A stretch of DNA of 12,439 nt from Microbacteriaceae bacterium (GCA_947453285.1 CANGGA010000018.1:1-12439), one strand, 5' to 3'; counted from the first letter of the stretch, positions 1-5,104 are shown. A program made the numbers and translations. Notes: generated from the sequence alone by a model not told the origin.

Positions 1-729
1 AAGCACGTGACTGTCAGTTTGCTTTGCCGAAAATTTTGAGTTCAAAGTTTCTAAATCACTGCGCGTTACATCTCCTTGACGGAGCCTATTAAGCGCTTCG
101 ACAAACGGTCCCTTCGCCTGACGATGCACTTCGCGTAGTTCAATAATGTCTATGGGTGCGAGGGTGAAGACGTGGGCGTAGAAAAATTGCGGTTTTTCAG
201 CGATTTCATAAGAATCTAGGAACTTCAATCCTCTCTTTATATGTGAAAACGTAATCTCCGGAAAGACAAAATTCTTCACAAAAGGGGGCAATTGAAATAG
301 GTCGCCGAACATAACCATTTTCACTCCACCGAAAGGCTGATCGCTTTTTCGTGCAAAGCGAAACACTCTGTCGATGGCATCGATGTAATCTGCGCGCACC
401 AATGAGACTTCATCAATAATGAGTTGTTCAGTGTTTTTTATGACTTCAAGTTTTTTACGGGAAAACCGTTGAAACTCATTCTCGGTAGGAAAGAAAAGAC
501 CACTTTTTTGGTACTTGAGAGCAAATTTGTGGAGTGTAACGCCATCAACATTTAGCGCCGCAATGCCCATGAATGCAGCGACAATTGTGTTCGCTTTAAA
601 TTTGGAATTCTGCCGAAGATACTTGAGCAAATGTGATTTGCCCGTGCCGGCACTGCCGGTTATAAAAACCGGGTTGACGCTACTTTCAATTTCATCAAAA
701 GCGCGTTTTTGCTCTTTACTTAGCAACAT
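1..729 (-). CDS. PIF1-like DNA helicase, N-terminal part (runs off left edge)
   Basis: This is an open frame of 243 codons with no stop before the window edge, so the C-terminal helicase motifs are not visible. Visible motifs, in order, are Walker A GSAGTGKS (residues 25-32), Walker B IIDEVS (104-109), the PIF1/RecD-type motif GDLFQLPP (142-149), and an LREVHRQ...F...L..LRQGD block (about 198-220), which is typical of PIF1-family SF1 helicases. PIF1 proteins unwind DNA 5'-3', including G-quadruplexes and stalled forks. The ATG at 729 is chosen because GGGGAG lies about 8 nt upstream; an in-frame GTG 9 nt further upstream is possible. It lies 33 nt after the macrodomain stop, on the same strand, so it is probably the last known gene of a nuclease-macrodomain-helicase operon. 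It looks clearly more AT-rich than the genes on the right of the window. The family call is confident; the cellular role is not. Confidence 0.88.
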   Translation of the reverse strand, partial: MLLSKEQKRAFDEIESSVNPVFITGSAGTGKSHLLKYLRQNSKFKANTIVAAFMGIAALNVDGVTLHKFALKYQKSGLFFPTENEFQRFSRKKLEVIKNTEQLIIDEVSLVRADYIDAIDRVFRFARKSDQPFGGVKMVMFGDLFQLPPFVKNFVFPEITFSHIKRGLKFLDSYEIAEKPQFFYAHVFTLAPIDIIELREVHRQAKGPFVEALNRLRQGDVTRSDLETLNSKFSAKQTDSHVL

Positions 730-762
730 CCCAACCACTCCCCACATGCATTCTAGAGTCGG

Positions 763-1275
763 CTAGGCATCCAACAAGGCACCATAGACGGCAAAGTTCA
801 CTTCATCGAAGCAGCAGAAAACGATTTCTTGCAATTCGGTGCCAGCGGCAATCTCTTCGCGCACGGTTTTGACCGCAATCGCGCAGGCCTCGTCTATTGG
901 GTAACCATAAACCCCGGTGCTTATCGCCGGAAACGCAATCGACTTGCAGCCGAGTTCGTTTGCGACTCTAATCGAGTTTCGATAGGCATCGGCCAAGAGC
1001 TTCGAATGATCGACGCCATCTAGGTAGTAGCGGGGCCCTACGGCGTGAATCACATACATGGCCTTGAGGTTGTGCCCAAATGTTGGCACGGCCTCGCCCA
1101 CGACGATGCCGTCAGGGTATTTCTCAATAATCTCGGCAAGAAGAACAAGACCTGCGGCACGGTGAATTGCACCGTCTACACCGCCGCCACCGCGCAACCC
1201 GGCGTTAGCCGCATTCACGATTGCATCGACCTCTAGGTCGGTTATGTCACCAAGAAAGACGCTTAATCTAGTCAG
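763..1275 (-). CDS. Macrodomain protein (ADP-ribose / O-acetyl-ADP-ribose hydrolase type)
   Basis: The frame contains the MacroD/YmdB signature: LGDIT, then DAIVNAAN, then GLRGGGGVDGAIHRAAG, and further on AMYVIHAVGP and FPAISTGVYGYP. These are the ADP-ribose-binding loops. Family members remove ADP-ribose from proteins or nucleic acids, or deacetylate O-acetyl-ADP-ribose. The only canonical start in the frame is a GTG at 1218, inside IVNAAN; it would delete the first strand and the GDIT loop. From an in-frame stop near 1332 down to that GTG there is no ATG, GTG or TTG. The CTG at 1275 gives 170 aa, close to the usual domain size (E. coli YmdB about 177 aa). It overlaps the nuclease stop by 8 nt (CTGACTAG), the same geometry as ATGACTAG/ATGACTAA junctions elsewhere in the window. 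I therefore annotate from the CTG, without proof. No strong ribosome-binding site is seen, only purine-rich AGCAAGAAG, so translational coupling is likely. Confidence 0.8.
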   Translation of the reverse strand: MTRLSVFLGDITDLEVDAIVNAANAGLRGGGGVDGAIHRAAGLVLLAEIIEKYPDGIVVGEAVPTFGHNLKAMYVIHAVGPRYYLDGVDHSKLLADAYRNSIRVANELGCKSIAFPAISTGVYGYPIDEACAIAVKTVREEIAAGTELQEIVFCCFDEVNFAVYGALLDA

Positions 1276-2185
1276 CTTCTTGCTCGCAGTTCGTGCAGAG
1301 CCAATCCGGACGAGCTTCTCCAGGCGTAATCATGCAACCCATGGTCACATAGCGATCAGGGTCTGGTGGCCCGGCTGGCATTCCGTAAATCGTCTGCTTC
1401 TTTTGTTCTCCACAAACGAAGCATCGAGGATAGATCTCTTCACCGAGTTTGCTCGTCGCGAAAGCGCGGTCGTCAAAGAATTTGCAGACACCGCAGTCAT
1501 CGCCAGACCAAGCAAGACGTTCGTCATCAAGATCGCGCTTGATTCGAAACAGAGTCGACTCAACCCAAGAGGTGTCGCCTACGTGCGAAATTAGACGCGC
1601 GTCGAAATCGAGTTTCTGGTTGAACTCGTCGGCTGTGTTGCGCGCTGTTTCATACAGCCAATAACCGGTGGTGCTGACCTTGTAGCCGAGCTGGCGAAGC
1701 AACCACTGATAGACCTCGATTTGACGACGGTAAGCGTCGTGCCACTTTTCGGTTCCGAGTTCTTCAACCGGCGATGCTTTTGCGGTGCTCTTGTAGTCAA
1801 TTACAACTAGCTCGCCATCGCCGTTTACCCAAAGATCATCAACTGCACCGAATACTTCGAGGTTCGTAGGTTCGTGTAAGTAGCGAACGCCCTTGAAGTT
1901 TTCGCGCCACAAATCCATGTTCTCGTTTTTGAACGGAATTAGGTCGCATCCAAGTTGCTGAAGAACCGGGTGAACCGTGCCGGCTTCGCGGTGGCGGTCG
2001 AACTCTTTCTTGAGCAAGGTGTCGACGGCAGTGTTCAGCGTGAACGAGGGGCCGCTTGGCACCGCGACCTTGTGCCGACGATCAAGCACGAAGCAGCGAG
2101 GGCACTGCACGTAGTTTTCAATCTTGCTGCGCGAAATTGCAAACGGCGCTTCTTGGCCGATTTCATAAGGTTTGCGTGCTGTCAT
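1268..2185 (-). CDS. RecB/Cas4-like PD-(D/E)XK nuclease with Cys-rich motifs
   Basis: This 305-aa protein opens with SRSKIENYVQCPRCF (residues 18-32), the usual N-terminal motif of PDDEXK_1/RecB-like nucleases. The active-site region is GAVDDLW (113-119) followed by VVIDYKST (127-134), where D130 and K132 match the D...(D/E)xK catalytic pattern. A QIEVYQWLL motif follows, as in RecB/AddB/Cas4. C28 and C31, together with a downstream CGVC, could bind a 4Fe-4S cluster as in Cas4/AddB. The last 60 residues carry a second CFVCG ... CTNC pair that looks like an added zinc ribbon. There is no helicase domain, so it is a stand-alone nuclease. The ATG at 2185 has only a weak GGGG upstream. It is the first gene of the minus-strand group and overlaps the proposed macrodomain start by 8 nt. 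A role in DNA repair or defence is inferred from the family only. Confidence 0.8.
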   Translation of the reverse strand: MTARKPYEIGQEAPFAISRSKIENYVQCPRCFVLDRRHKVAVPSGPSFTLNTAVDTLLKKEFDRHREAGTVHPVLQQLGCDLIPFKNENMDLWRENFKGVRYLHEPTNLEVFGAVDDLWVNGDGELVVIDYKSTAKASPVEELGTEKWHDAYRRQIEVYQWLLRQLGYKVSTTGYWLYETARNTADEFNQKLDFDARLISHVGDTSWVESTLFRIKRDLDDERLAWSGDDCGVCKFFDDRAFATSKLGEEIYPRCFVCGEQKKQTIYGMPAGPPDPDRYVTMGCMITPGEARPDWLCTNCEQEAD

Positions 2186-2224
2186 GGCGACCCCAATCGT
2201 TTATTGACTAGATGCTATTAGCAG

Positions 2225-2320
2225 CCACCGACATATTTGGGAACTGATAATGCGACAGAAAATCCGCAATATATGTAGTGCAAAAATAAATACACAGGTC
2301 ACCGTAATAAATGTCGGTGG
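2225..2320. promoter_or_regulatory. 10-bp inverted repeat CCACCGACAT ... ATGTCGGTGG between divergent genes
   Basis: CCACCGACAT (2225-2234) and ATGTCGGTGG (2311-2320) are exact reverse complements. They flank the region between the minus-strand nuclease gene and the plus-strand zinc-protein genes. The left copy is about 40 bp from the nuclease start and the right copy abuts the presumed plus-strand -10 box. A third copy with one change (ATGTCGGAGG on the minus strand) lies at 5095-5104, upstream of the minus-strand gene ending at 4129. The placement suggests operators for a common regulator, but the regulator is unknown. Confidence 0.4.
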
Positions 2321-2336
2321 TCACCGTTACTATAAA
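2297..2336 (+). promoter_or_regulatory. Probable activator-dependent promoter with GGTCACCGT direct repeats
   Basis: GGTCACCGT occurs at 2297-2305 and again at 2319-2327, exactly 22 bp apart, about two helical turns. The second copy also forms CGGTG-GT-CACCG, an inverted repeat. A TATAAA box follows at 2331-2336 with no good -35 hexamer, which suits an activator-dependent promoter. Transcription would start near 2342, exactly where the first stem of the leader RNA begins. Confidence 0.45.
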
Positions 2337-2340
2337 TACT

Positions 2341-2466
2341 GCTTCTTGAATCGGCAAGGCAACCATGCCCCCGATAGCGATCAACAAAGGATCGTGGCAA
2401 CCTCCGGGCCTCCCGGAAAGGTGCGAATGGTTTAAAGAAAGCGAGTTGCCGAAGCGGCAATTAACT
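2341..2466 (+). promoter_or_regulatory. SAM-clan-like pseudoknotted leader RNA (element A)
   Basis: The core reads GGCAACC (2396-2402), a P3-like hairpin TCCGGG-CCT-CCCGGA (2403-2417), then GGTGC (2420-2424) followed by GAA. This is close to the SAM-I clan pattern GGCAACC-P3-GGUGCyAA. A P1-like stem can form from GCTTCTT (2341-2347) and AAGAAAGC (2435-2442), with one bulge. A hairpin ATCGG...CCGAT (2350-2375) presents AACCAT (2361-2366), which pairs perfectly with ATGGTT (2427-2432) just after the core. That is the pseudoknot expected between P2 and J3/4. An extra hairpin CGATC/GATCG (2378-2394) sits before the core and is not standard. Downstream, GTTGCC (2445-2450) can pair either with CGGCAA in a local hairpin (2446-2460) or with GGCAAC of the core, giving a plausible switch. 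All pairing was found by eye. It may be a divergent SAM-type riboswitch or an unrelated RNA with a similar core. Confidence 0.5.
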
Positions 2467-2481
2467 GAATGGAGGAATCTC

Positions 2482-2505
2482 ATGAACCAACTCACGGATT
2501 CATAA
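2482..2505 (+). CDS. Possible 7-codon leader peptide (MNQLTDS)
   Basis: This very short ORF has the best ribosome-binding site in the region: GGAGGA at 2471-2476, 5 nt before the ATG. It ends in TAA 96 nt before the next gene. CCTCC at 2401-2405, in the P3-like hairpin of the upstream RNA, is complementary to this GGAGG, so translation could respond to the RNA fold. A longer alternative (ATG at 2469, 15 codons plus stop, ending 2516) lacks a ribosome-binding site. It could be a regulatory uORF or simply a stray site. Confidence 0.35.
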   Translation: MNQLTDS

Positions 2506-2516
2506 CGCCTAAATAA

Positions 2517-2559
2517 CAACAGCTCGACTTCGGGAATAGCATTCCTGTTTTGGCTGTTG
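2517..2559 (+). other. Nested RNA hairpin upstream of the 101-aa gene
   Basis: CAACAGC (2517-2523) pairs perfectly with GCTGTTG (2553-2559). Inside it, CGGGAAT (2531-2537) pairs with ATTCCTG (2541-2547), with one G-U pair. There is no T-tract, so a terminator is unlikely. The structure ends 42 nt before the next start codon and may insulate or process the leader. Confidence 0.45.
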
Positions 2560-2601
2560 AACATCAACCTGCAACATTTCCAAAAGAAAAGGCGGCGATA
2601 C

Positions 2602-2907
2602 ATGTTTAAAAAGAACAAGGATCTACTGGCTAACAAGCCAGGTCGTTGTGCTTGCGGCACAAAGTTGTCGAAGGGTCAGTGCGCGCACTGCGACTTCGAA
2701 TGTCAGAAGTCGGCACTTCGGGTTAACTCTTGCAAGAAGTGCATGAAGGCTCGAGAGTCGGCTTTCGAAAAGGCCTACATCGATGAGGCTCACTTCGCCA
2801 ACATCGATCTCGAAGTGCTCGAGCGGAGCGACGCTATCCGTGAAAAGTCGGCTCGCGCACGCAATCCGTTTTTGTTTCCGACCAGGGACGAAGACGAAGA
2901 AAACTAA
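2602..2907 (+). CDS. Small Cys-rich zinc-ribbon-type protein, function unknown
   Basis: The ATG at 2602 is preferred because AAAAGG lies about 9 nt upstream; an upstream in-frame TTG at 2557 falls inside the hairpin stem. The 101-aa product has a basic N-terminus (MFKKNKDLLANKPGR). Two paired-cysteine modules follow: C16-x-C18-G with C27-x2-C30, and C34 with C44-x2-C47. An acidic, helical C-terminal half ends in DEDEEN. The cysteine spacing suggests one or two bound zinc ions. The CxCG start of the module recurs in the next two gene products. I do not recognise the family. It lies between two SAM-clan-like RNA elements, 6 nt before the second one, so it is probably the first structural gene of a leader-controlled operon. 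A nucleic-acid- or protein-binding adaptor is possible. Confidence 0.72.
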   Translation: MFKKNKDLLANKPGRCACGTKLSKGQCAHCDFECQKSALRVNSCKKCMKARESAFEKAYIDEAHFANIDLEVLERSDAIREKSARARNPFLFPTRDEDEEN

Positions 2908-2913
2908 ATAGAA

Positions 2914-2998
2914 CTTGCTCAAGAGCCACAGCGCTAAGTACCTGACTAGCTGTGCGGCAACCGTTTCCATCGAAACGGTGCCTCAGGGGAAGAGCGGG
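2914..2998 (+). promoter_or_regulatory. SAM-I/SAM-IV-type riboswitch aptamer (element B)
   Basis: All parts of a SAM-clan aptamer are visible. P1 is CTTGCTC (2914-2920) with GAGCGGG (2992-2998), including two G-U pairs, and is followed by the conserved AAGAG. P2 is CACAGC (2927-2932) with GCTGTG (2949-2954). The core is GGCAACC (2956-2962), a P3 of ACCGTTTC/GAAACGGT (2960-2979), and GGTGCC (2977-2982). A pseudoknot forms between CCTGA in the P2 loop (2941-2945) and TCAGG just after P3 (2983-2987). P4 and the P2 kink-turn of classical SAM-I are absent, so the best fit is SAM-IV or the SAM-I/IV variant group known from actinobacteria. It lies between two genes, starting 7 nt after the stop codon of the 101-aa gene, and so would control the downstream pair separately. 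No covariance-model search was run. Confidence 0.75.
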
Positions 2999-3060
2999 GT
3001 TCAGGCAAATCGCCTGAACCAAAACGATGGGGCTTCGGCCCCAGAAAGGGGCTAACGCCC
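2998..3060 (+). promoter_or_regulatory. Riboswitch expression platform: competing hairpins over the ribosome-binding site
   Basis: Three hairpins follow the aptamer. GGTTCAGGC/GCCTGAACC (2998-3020) has a 9-bp stem whose TCAGG and CCTGA repeat the two pseudoknot strands of the aptamer, so either could swap partners. GGGGC-TTCG-GCCCC (3029-3042) is a UUCG tetraloop hairpin. GGGC-TAAC-GCCC (3049-3060) ends directly at the ATG and buries part of the AAAGGGG ribosome-binding site (3045-3051). GGGGC at 3048-3052 can also pair with GCCCC at 3038-3042. No T-tract is present, so control of translation rather than termination is likely. Confidence 0.65.
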
Positions 3061-3576
3061 ATGTCTGAAAGAGTAAAAATCGGCCAGTTTGAATACTGGA
3101 AAGACGTTCTCGAGATTGCAAAGACAGCGATCTACTACACAAACGAATACAACCGGCGCAAAGCCGACCCGGCACTTCGCTCGGGTCCGCAGGGATACAG
3201 CACCTGGATGTTCAGTCGCAGAGCTGGTGAATATTCATTCGCTTATTGGCAACAACGCAATCAAATTCACTCGTTGCAATTGGTACTCGATGGTGATCCG
3301 GTTTGCAACTGCGGTCTAATCGCCAAGTGTGACTCTTGGGATGACTCTGAACAAGAAACCGCCCTGCTGAATGCTCAGGGTCACATCATCAACGAAAGCC
3401 AAGAGGTAGTTAGGGCCTTCTGTCGAAATGTGCGAGCAACCGATGATGAACCTAACCGTCTCGAATTCTTTTGCCAGATTTGCGGCACTGCAAAGACTCC
3501 ACGTGTTTCGCAGAACGAAAACATAAACCTTAGTTCGCTCAAGAAATTTCAGAAGGAGCACTCACACCATGACTAA
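3061..3576 (+). CDS. Zinc-binding-type protein of unknown function, paralogue 1
   Basis: This 171-aa protein has no family I can name. The N-terminal 75 residues are mixed helical and aromatic-rich. The core has C82-x-C84-G, then Q107-G-H109-I, then C138-x2-C141-G, and a His-rich tail (H167, H169, H170). This CxCG ... QGH ... CxxCG layout fits a zinc site built from distant ligands and is shared with the next gene: the CxCG-to-QGH distance is 25 residues here and 23 there. There is no signal peptide or membrane segment. The ATG directly follows the riboswitch expression platform, with AAAGGGG 9 nt upstream. The last 8 nt (ATGACTAA) overlap the next start, so the two are translationally coupled and may act as a pair or complex. 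Confidence 0.75.
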   Translation: MSERVKIGQFEYWKDVLEIAKTAIYYTNEYNRRKADPALRSGPQGYSTWMFSRRAGEYSFAYWQQRNQIHSLQLVLDGDPVCNCGLIAKCDSWDDSEQETALLNAQGHIINESQEVVRAFCRNVRATDDEPNRLEFFCQICGTAKTPRVSQNENINLSSLKKFQKEHSHHD

Positions 3577-4132
3577 ATATTCGACCTGGGTTTTGAACAG
3601 CGAGGAATCAATCAAACGCTGTGATGAATTGCTCGCATCGCCAACTTTGCTGAACGTTGCAAAAGTTGCAACGAATCAATCGAAGCTTCAACTTGTTGAT
3701 GGCCAGCTATCCCGTCGCAATAATATTCACCGATTCATTTGGGGTGGCCATTGCAGCTGCGGACTATCCGTGAGCAAACCTGATGAATCACTTGATGTTC
3801 AAGAACACGTGTTTCGCTCGCAGGGGCACATTGATCACACTCGTGGGGCCCTAACCAAGACATTTGTTCGCAAGTGGCCAGCGATTGGTCTCACTTCAGA
3901 GTTCTATTGCTGGTGGTGCGTCGAATGCGGCTACTTGGGTGAGGTGAAGCCAGGCAAGAGCGGCAAACCTAAAGAGCAACTGAATCACGAGTGCCCAAGC
4001 GATCGGCTTAGACGACAACTGAGAGTGGCACTGAAAAAGAACCTGGTTAAACCAGGAACCAAACCGGTAGTGGCGGGGGCAGACTCATGGAATGCCGCTA
4101 TTTCAAAGGCAATCAGCCTGCTGGGTGACTAG
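3569..4132 (+). CDS. Zinc-binding-type protein of unknown function, paralogue 2
   Basis: This 187-aa protein is related to the preceding one. It has C62-x-C64-G, Q85-G-H87-I, an FYC114-x2-C117-x2-C120-G cluster and H140-x-C142. It adds a basic stretch (about 145-165: RLRRQLRVALKKNL) and a C-terminal helix, suggesting contact with nucleic acid. It overlaps the previous gene by 8 nt, with AAGGAG upstream of its ATG. Its stop codon overlaps the convergent gene's stop in CTAG at 4129-4132. Function is unknown. The tandem duplication under one SAM-type riboswitch suggests related subunits with different partners. Confidence 0.75.
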   Translation: MTKYSTWVLNSEESIKRCDELLASPTLLNVAKVATNQSKLQLVDGQLSRRNNIHRFIWGGHCSCGLSVSKPDESLDVQEHVFRSQGHIDHTRGALTKTFVRKWPAIGLTSEFYCWWCVECGYLGEVKPGKSGKPKEQLNHECPSDRLRRQLRVALKKNLVKPGTKPVVAGADSWNAAISKAISLLGD

Positions 4133-4974
4133 CCAGCAATCGCGGCCTTAGGCAAGCGGGCTTGGGCTTCGGCGAGATCAAATTCATCAATATTGGTATC
4201 GCCGAAGACCCACCACTTGCTGATGGTTTCGGTGTCTTTCCAAACGTTCTCTAACTCATTCCAGACTTCGCTGCTGCGTAAGAAGCAGCCATCGAAGTCG
4301 GCTCGATAAAAGGCAGCATAACCGCCCTCATTCGAAGCGAGACCGAACCAGCGACGTTGCATGACATCAGGTTGCTCTGAAATAAACGCTTTTCTCATGA
4401 CACCGAGAACGTCAGACGCAATCGTGAAGTTGCTGTCATCTGCTCGATATTCCCGCCAGTAGTTTGGCGAGACACCTTTTTCTGGTTCATTCCAGCCAGC
4501 GGCCAAAATAGCTTCAACTTGAGCATCGGTGAGTTTTCGCTTCAAAAACTTATTCGATGAAAACTCGACAAAGAATGCGCCCTCTTCTTTCGCGAATTGA
4601 ACATATGCGAAATCATCTTCGCGCGGGTCACGTTCTGGGGTTCTAATTAGTGAAGTTCCGAAAGTTCCATTAGCCATCGTCGAAAGTTGATCTTCGAGCC
4701 AGAGTTCACGCTGCAACTGATCACGGATGAATTCAAATGCATCGGCTTCACTTATGTCATCGAAGTCTGGGCTGCCCAAGTAAAAATATCGAATAAGTGC
4801 GTTGTCGGTTTGAACCCATTGACCCATGATCGGCCACCAGGTCTCTTCGCGAGTAGGAAAAAGATCGCCATCGCGTTCGGTCATCTGCAATCGCCAAACG
4901 TTGTCGATTGTTGGTTGATCCCACGCATCGGTTCGGGTTTTTGCGTAATAGCGATAGCTAGTCGGATTATTCAT
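4129..4974 (-). CDS. TY-Chap-like domain protein, probable chaperone-type or YbjN-like
   Basis: The ATG at 4974 has GGGAGG 5 nt upstream and gives 281 aa; an upstream frame adding 40 residues reads through a structured leader and is unlikely. The N-terminal 95 residues are acidic and aromatic (TWWPIMGQW). A central block (about 121-195) runs from FAYVQF through FFVEFSSNKFL, LTDAQVEAILAAGW and SPNYWREY. This resembles the TY-Chap/YbjN-like modules common in actinobacteria, which are thought to be chaperone- or adaptor-like. The C-terminal third (WWVFGDT...) is unassigned. No signal peptide or membrane segment is seen. It is convergent with the zinc-protein operon and divergent from yqhA. The domain assignment is from memory of the pattern and is tentative. 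Confidence 0.7.
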   Translation of the reverse strand: MNNPTSYRYYAKTRTDAWDQPTIDNVWRLQMTERDGDLFPTREETWWPIMGQWVQTDNALIRYFYLGSPDFDDISEADAFEFIRDQLQRELWLEDQLSTMANGTFGTSLIRTPERDPREDDFAYVQFAKEEGAFFVEFSSNKFLKRKLTDAQVEAILAAGWNEPEKGVSPNYWREYRADDSNFTIASDVLGVMRKAFISEQPDVMQRRWFGLASNEGGYAAFYRADFDGCFLRSSEVWNELENVWKDTETISKWWVFGDTNIDEFDLAEAQARLPKAAIAG

Positions 4975-4979
4975 TTCGA

Positions 4980-5065
4980 CCTCCCGCAAGGGCGGGTCGG
5001 GGGTGCTCAGCAACAAACGACGAAAGGGAAAGGAGAAGAAGGGGACAAACTCCAACTGAGCACCC
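4980..5065 (-). promoter_or_regulatory. Structured 5' leader of the TY-Chap-like gene
   Basis: On the minus strand, GGGTGCTCAG and CTGAGCACCC (plus positions 5056-5065 and 5001-5010) form a perfect 10-bp stem around a 45-nt pyrimidine-rich loop. A second hairpin, CCCGC-CCTT-GCGGG (4983-4996), follows. Its 3' arm includes the first GGG of the GGGAGG ribosome-binding site (4980-4985), so opening of this hairpin should govern translation. No known riboswitch pattern was recognised. Confidence 0.5.
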
Positions 5066-5083
5066 TCGCCCTTACTTTCTATT

Positions 5084-5104
5084 TGTATCGGCACCCTCCG
5101 ACAT
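5084..5104 (-). promoter_or_regulatory. Third copy of the ATGTCGGWGG motif, partly palindromic
   Basis: The minus strand reads ATGTCGGAGG here (5095-5104), one base different from the exact pair at 2225-2234 and 2311-2320. With the flanking CCGATACA it forms an imperfect palindrome, TGTCGG ... CCGA(T)ACA. It lies about 120 bp upstream of the TY-Chap-like start and 75-95 bp upstream of yqhA, so it could serve either gene. Confidence 0.3.

Noticed and set aside
1244..1594. 116-codon plus-strand frame opposite the nuclease gene
   Set aside because: It is antisense to a well-supported PD-(D/E)XK gene, has no ribosome-binding site and encodes no recognisable domain.
2297..2327. CRISPR-like or iteron-like repeat array
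   Set aside because: There are only two 9-bp copies, in a promoter position, with no spacers or further units.
2396..2430. Cobalamin riboswitch for the GGTGCGAA segment of element A
   Set aside because: The rest of the B12-box and the flanking conserved elements are missing, and the GGCAACC core plus pseudoknot matches the SAM clan better.
2208..2660. 150-codon minus-strand frame across the leader region
   Set aside because: It covers the structured leader RNA and the start of the 101-aa gene on the other strand; its composition is not protein-like and no start signal was seen.
3029..3042. UUCG-loop GC hairpin as a Rho-independent terminator
   Set aside because: No T-tract follows; instead the ribosome-binding site and start codon follow directly, so translational control fits better.
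2186..4132. Insertion sequence or prophage fragment
   Set aside because: No transposase, integrase, terminal inverted repeats or target duplication was seen around the zinc-protein operon.
4975..5094. 40-residue N-terminal extension of the TY-Chap-like protein
   Set aside because: The extension reads through the stem-loop leader, and the GGGAGG site supports the ATG at 4974.
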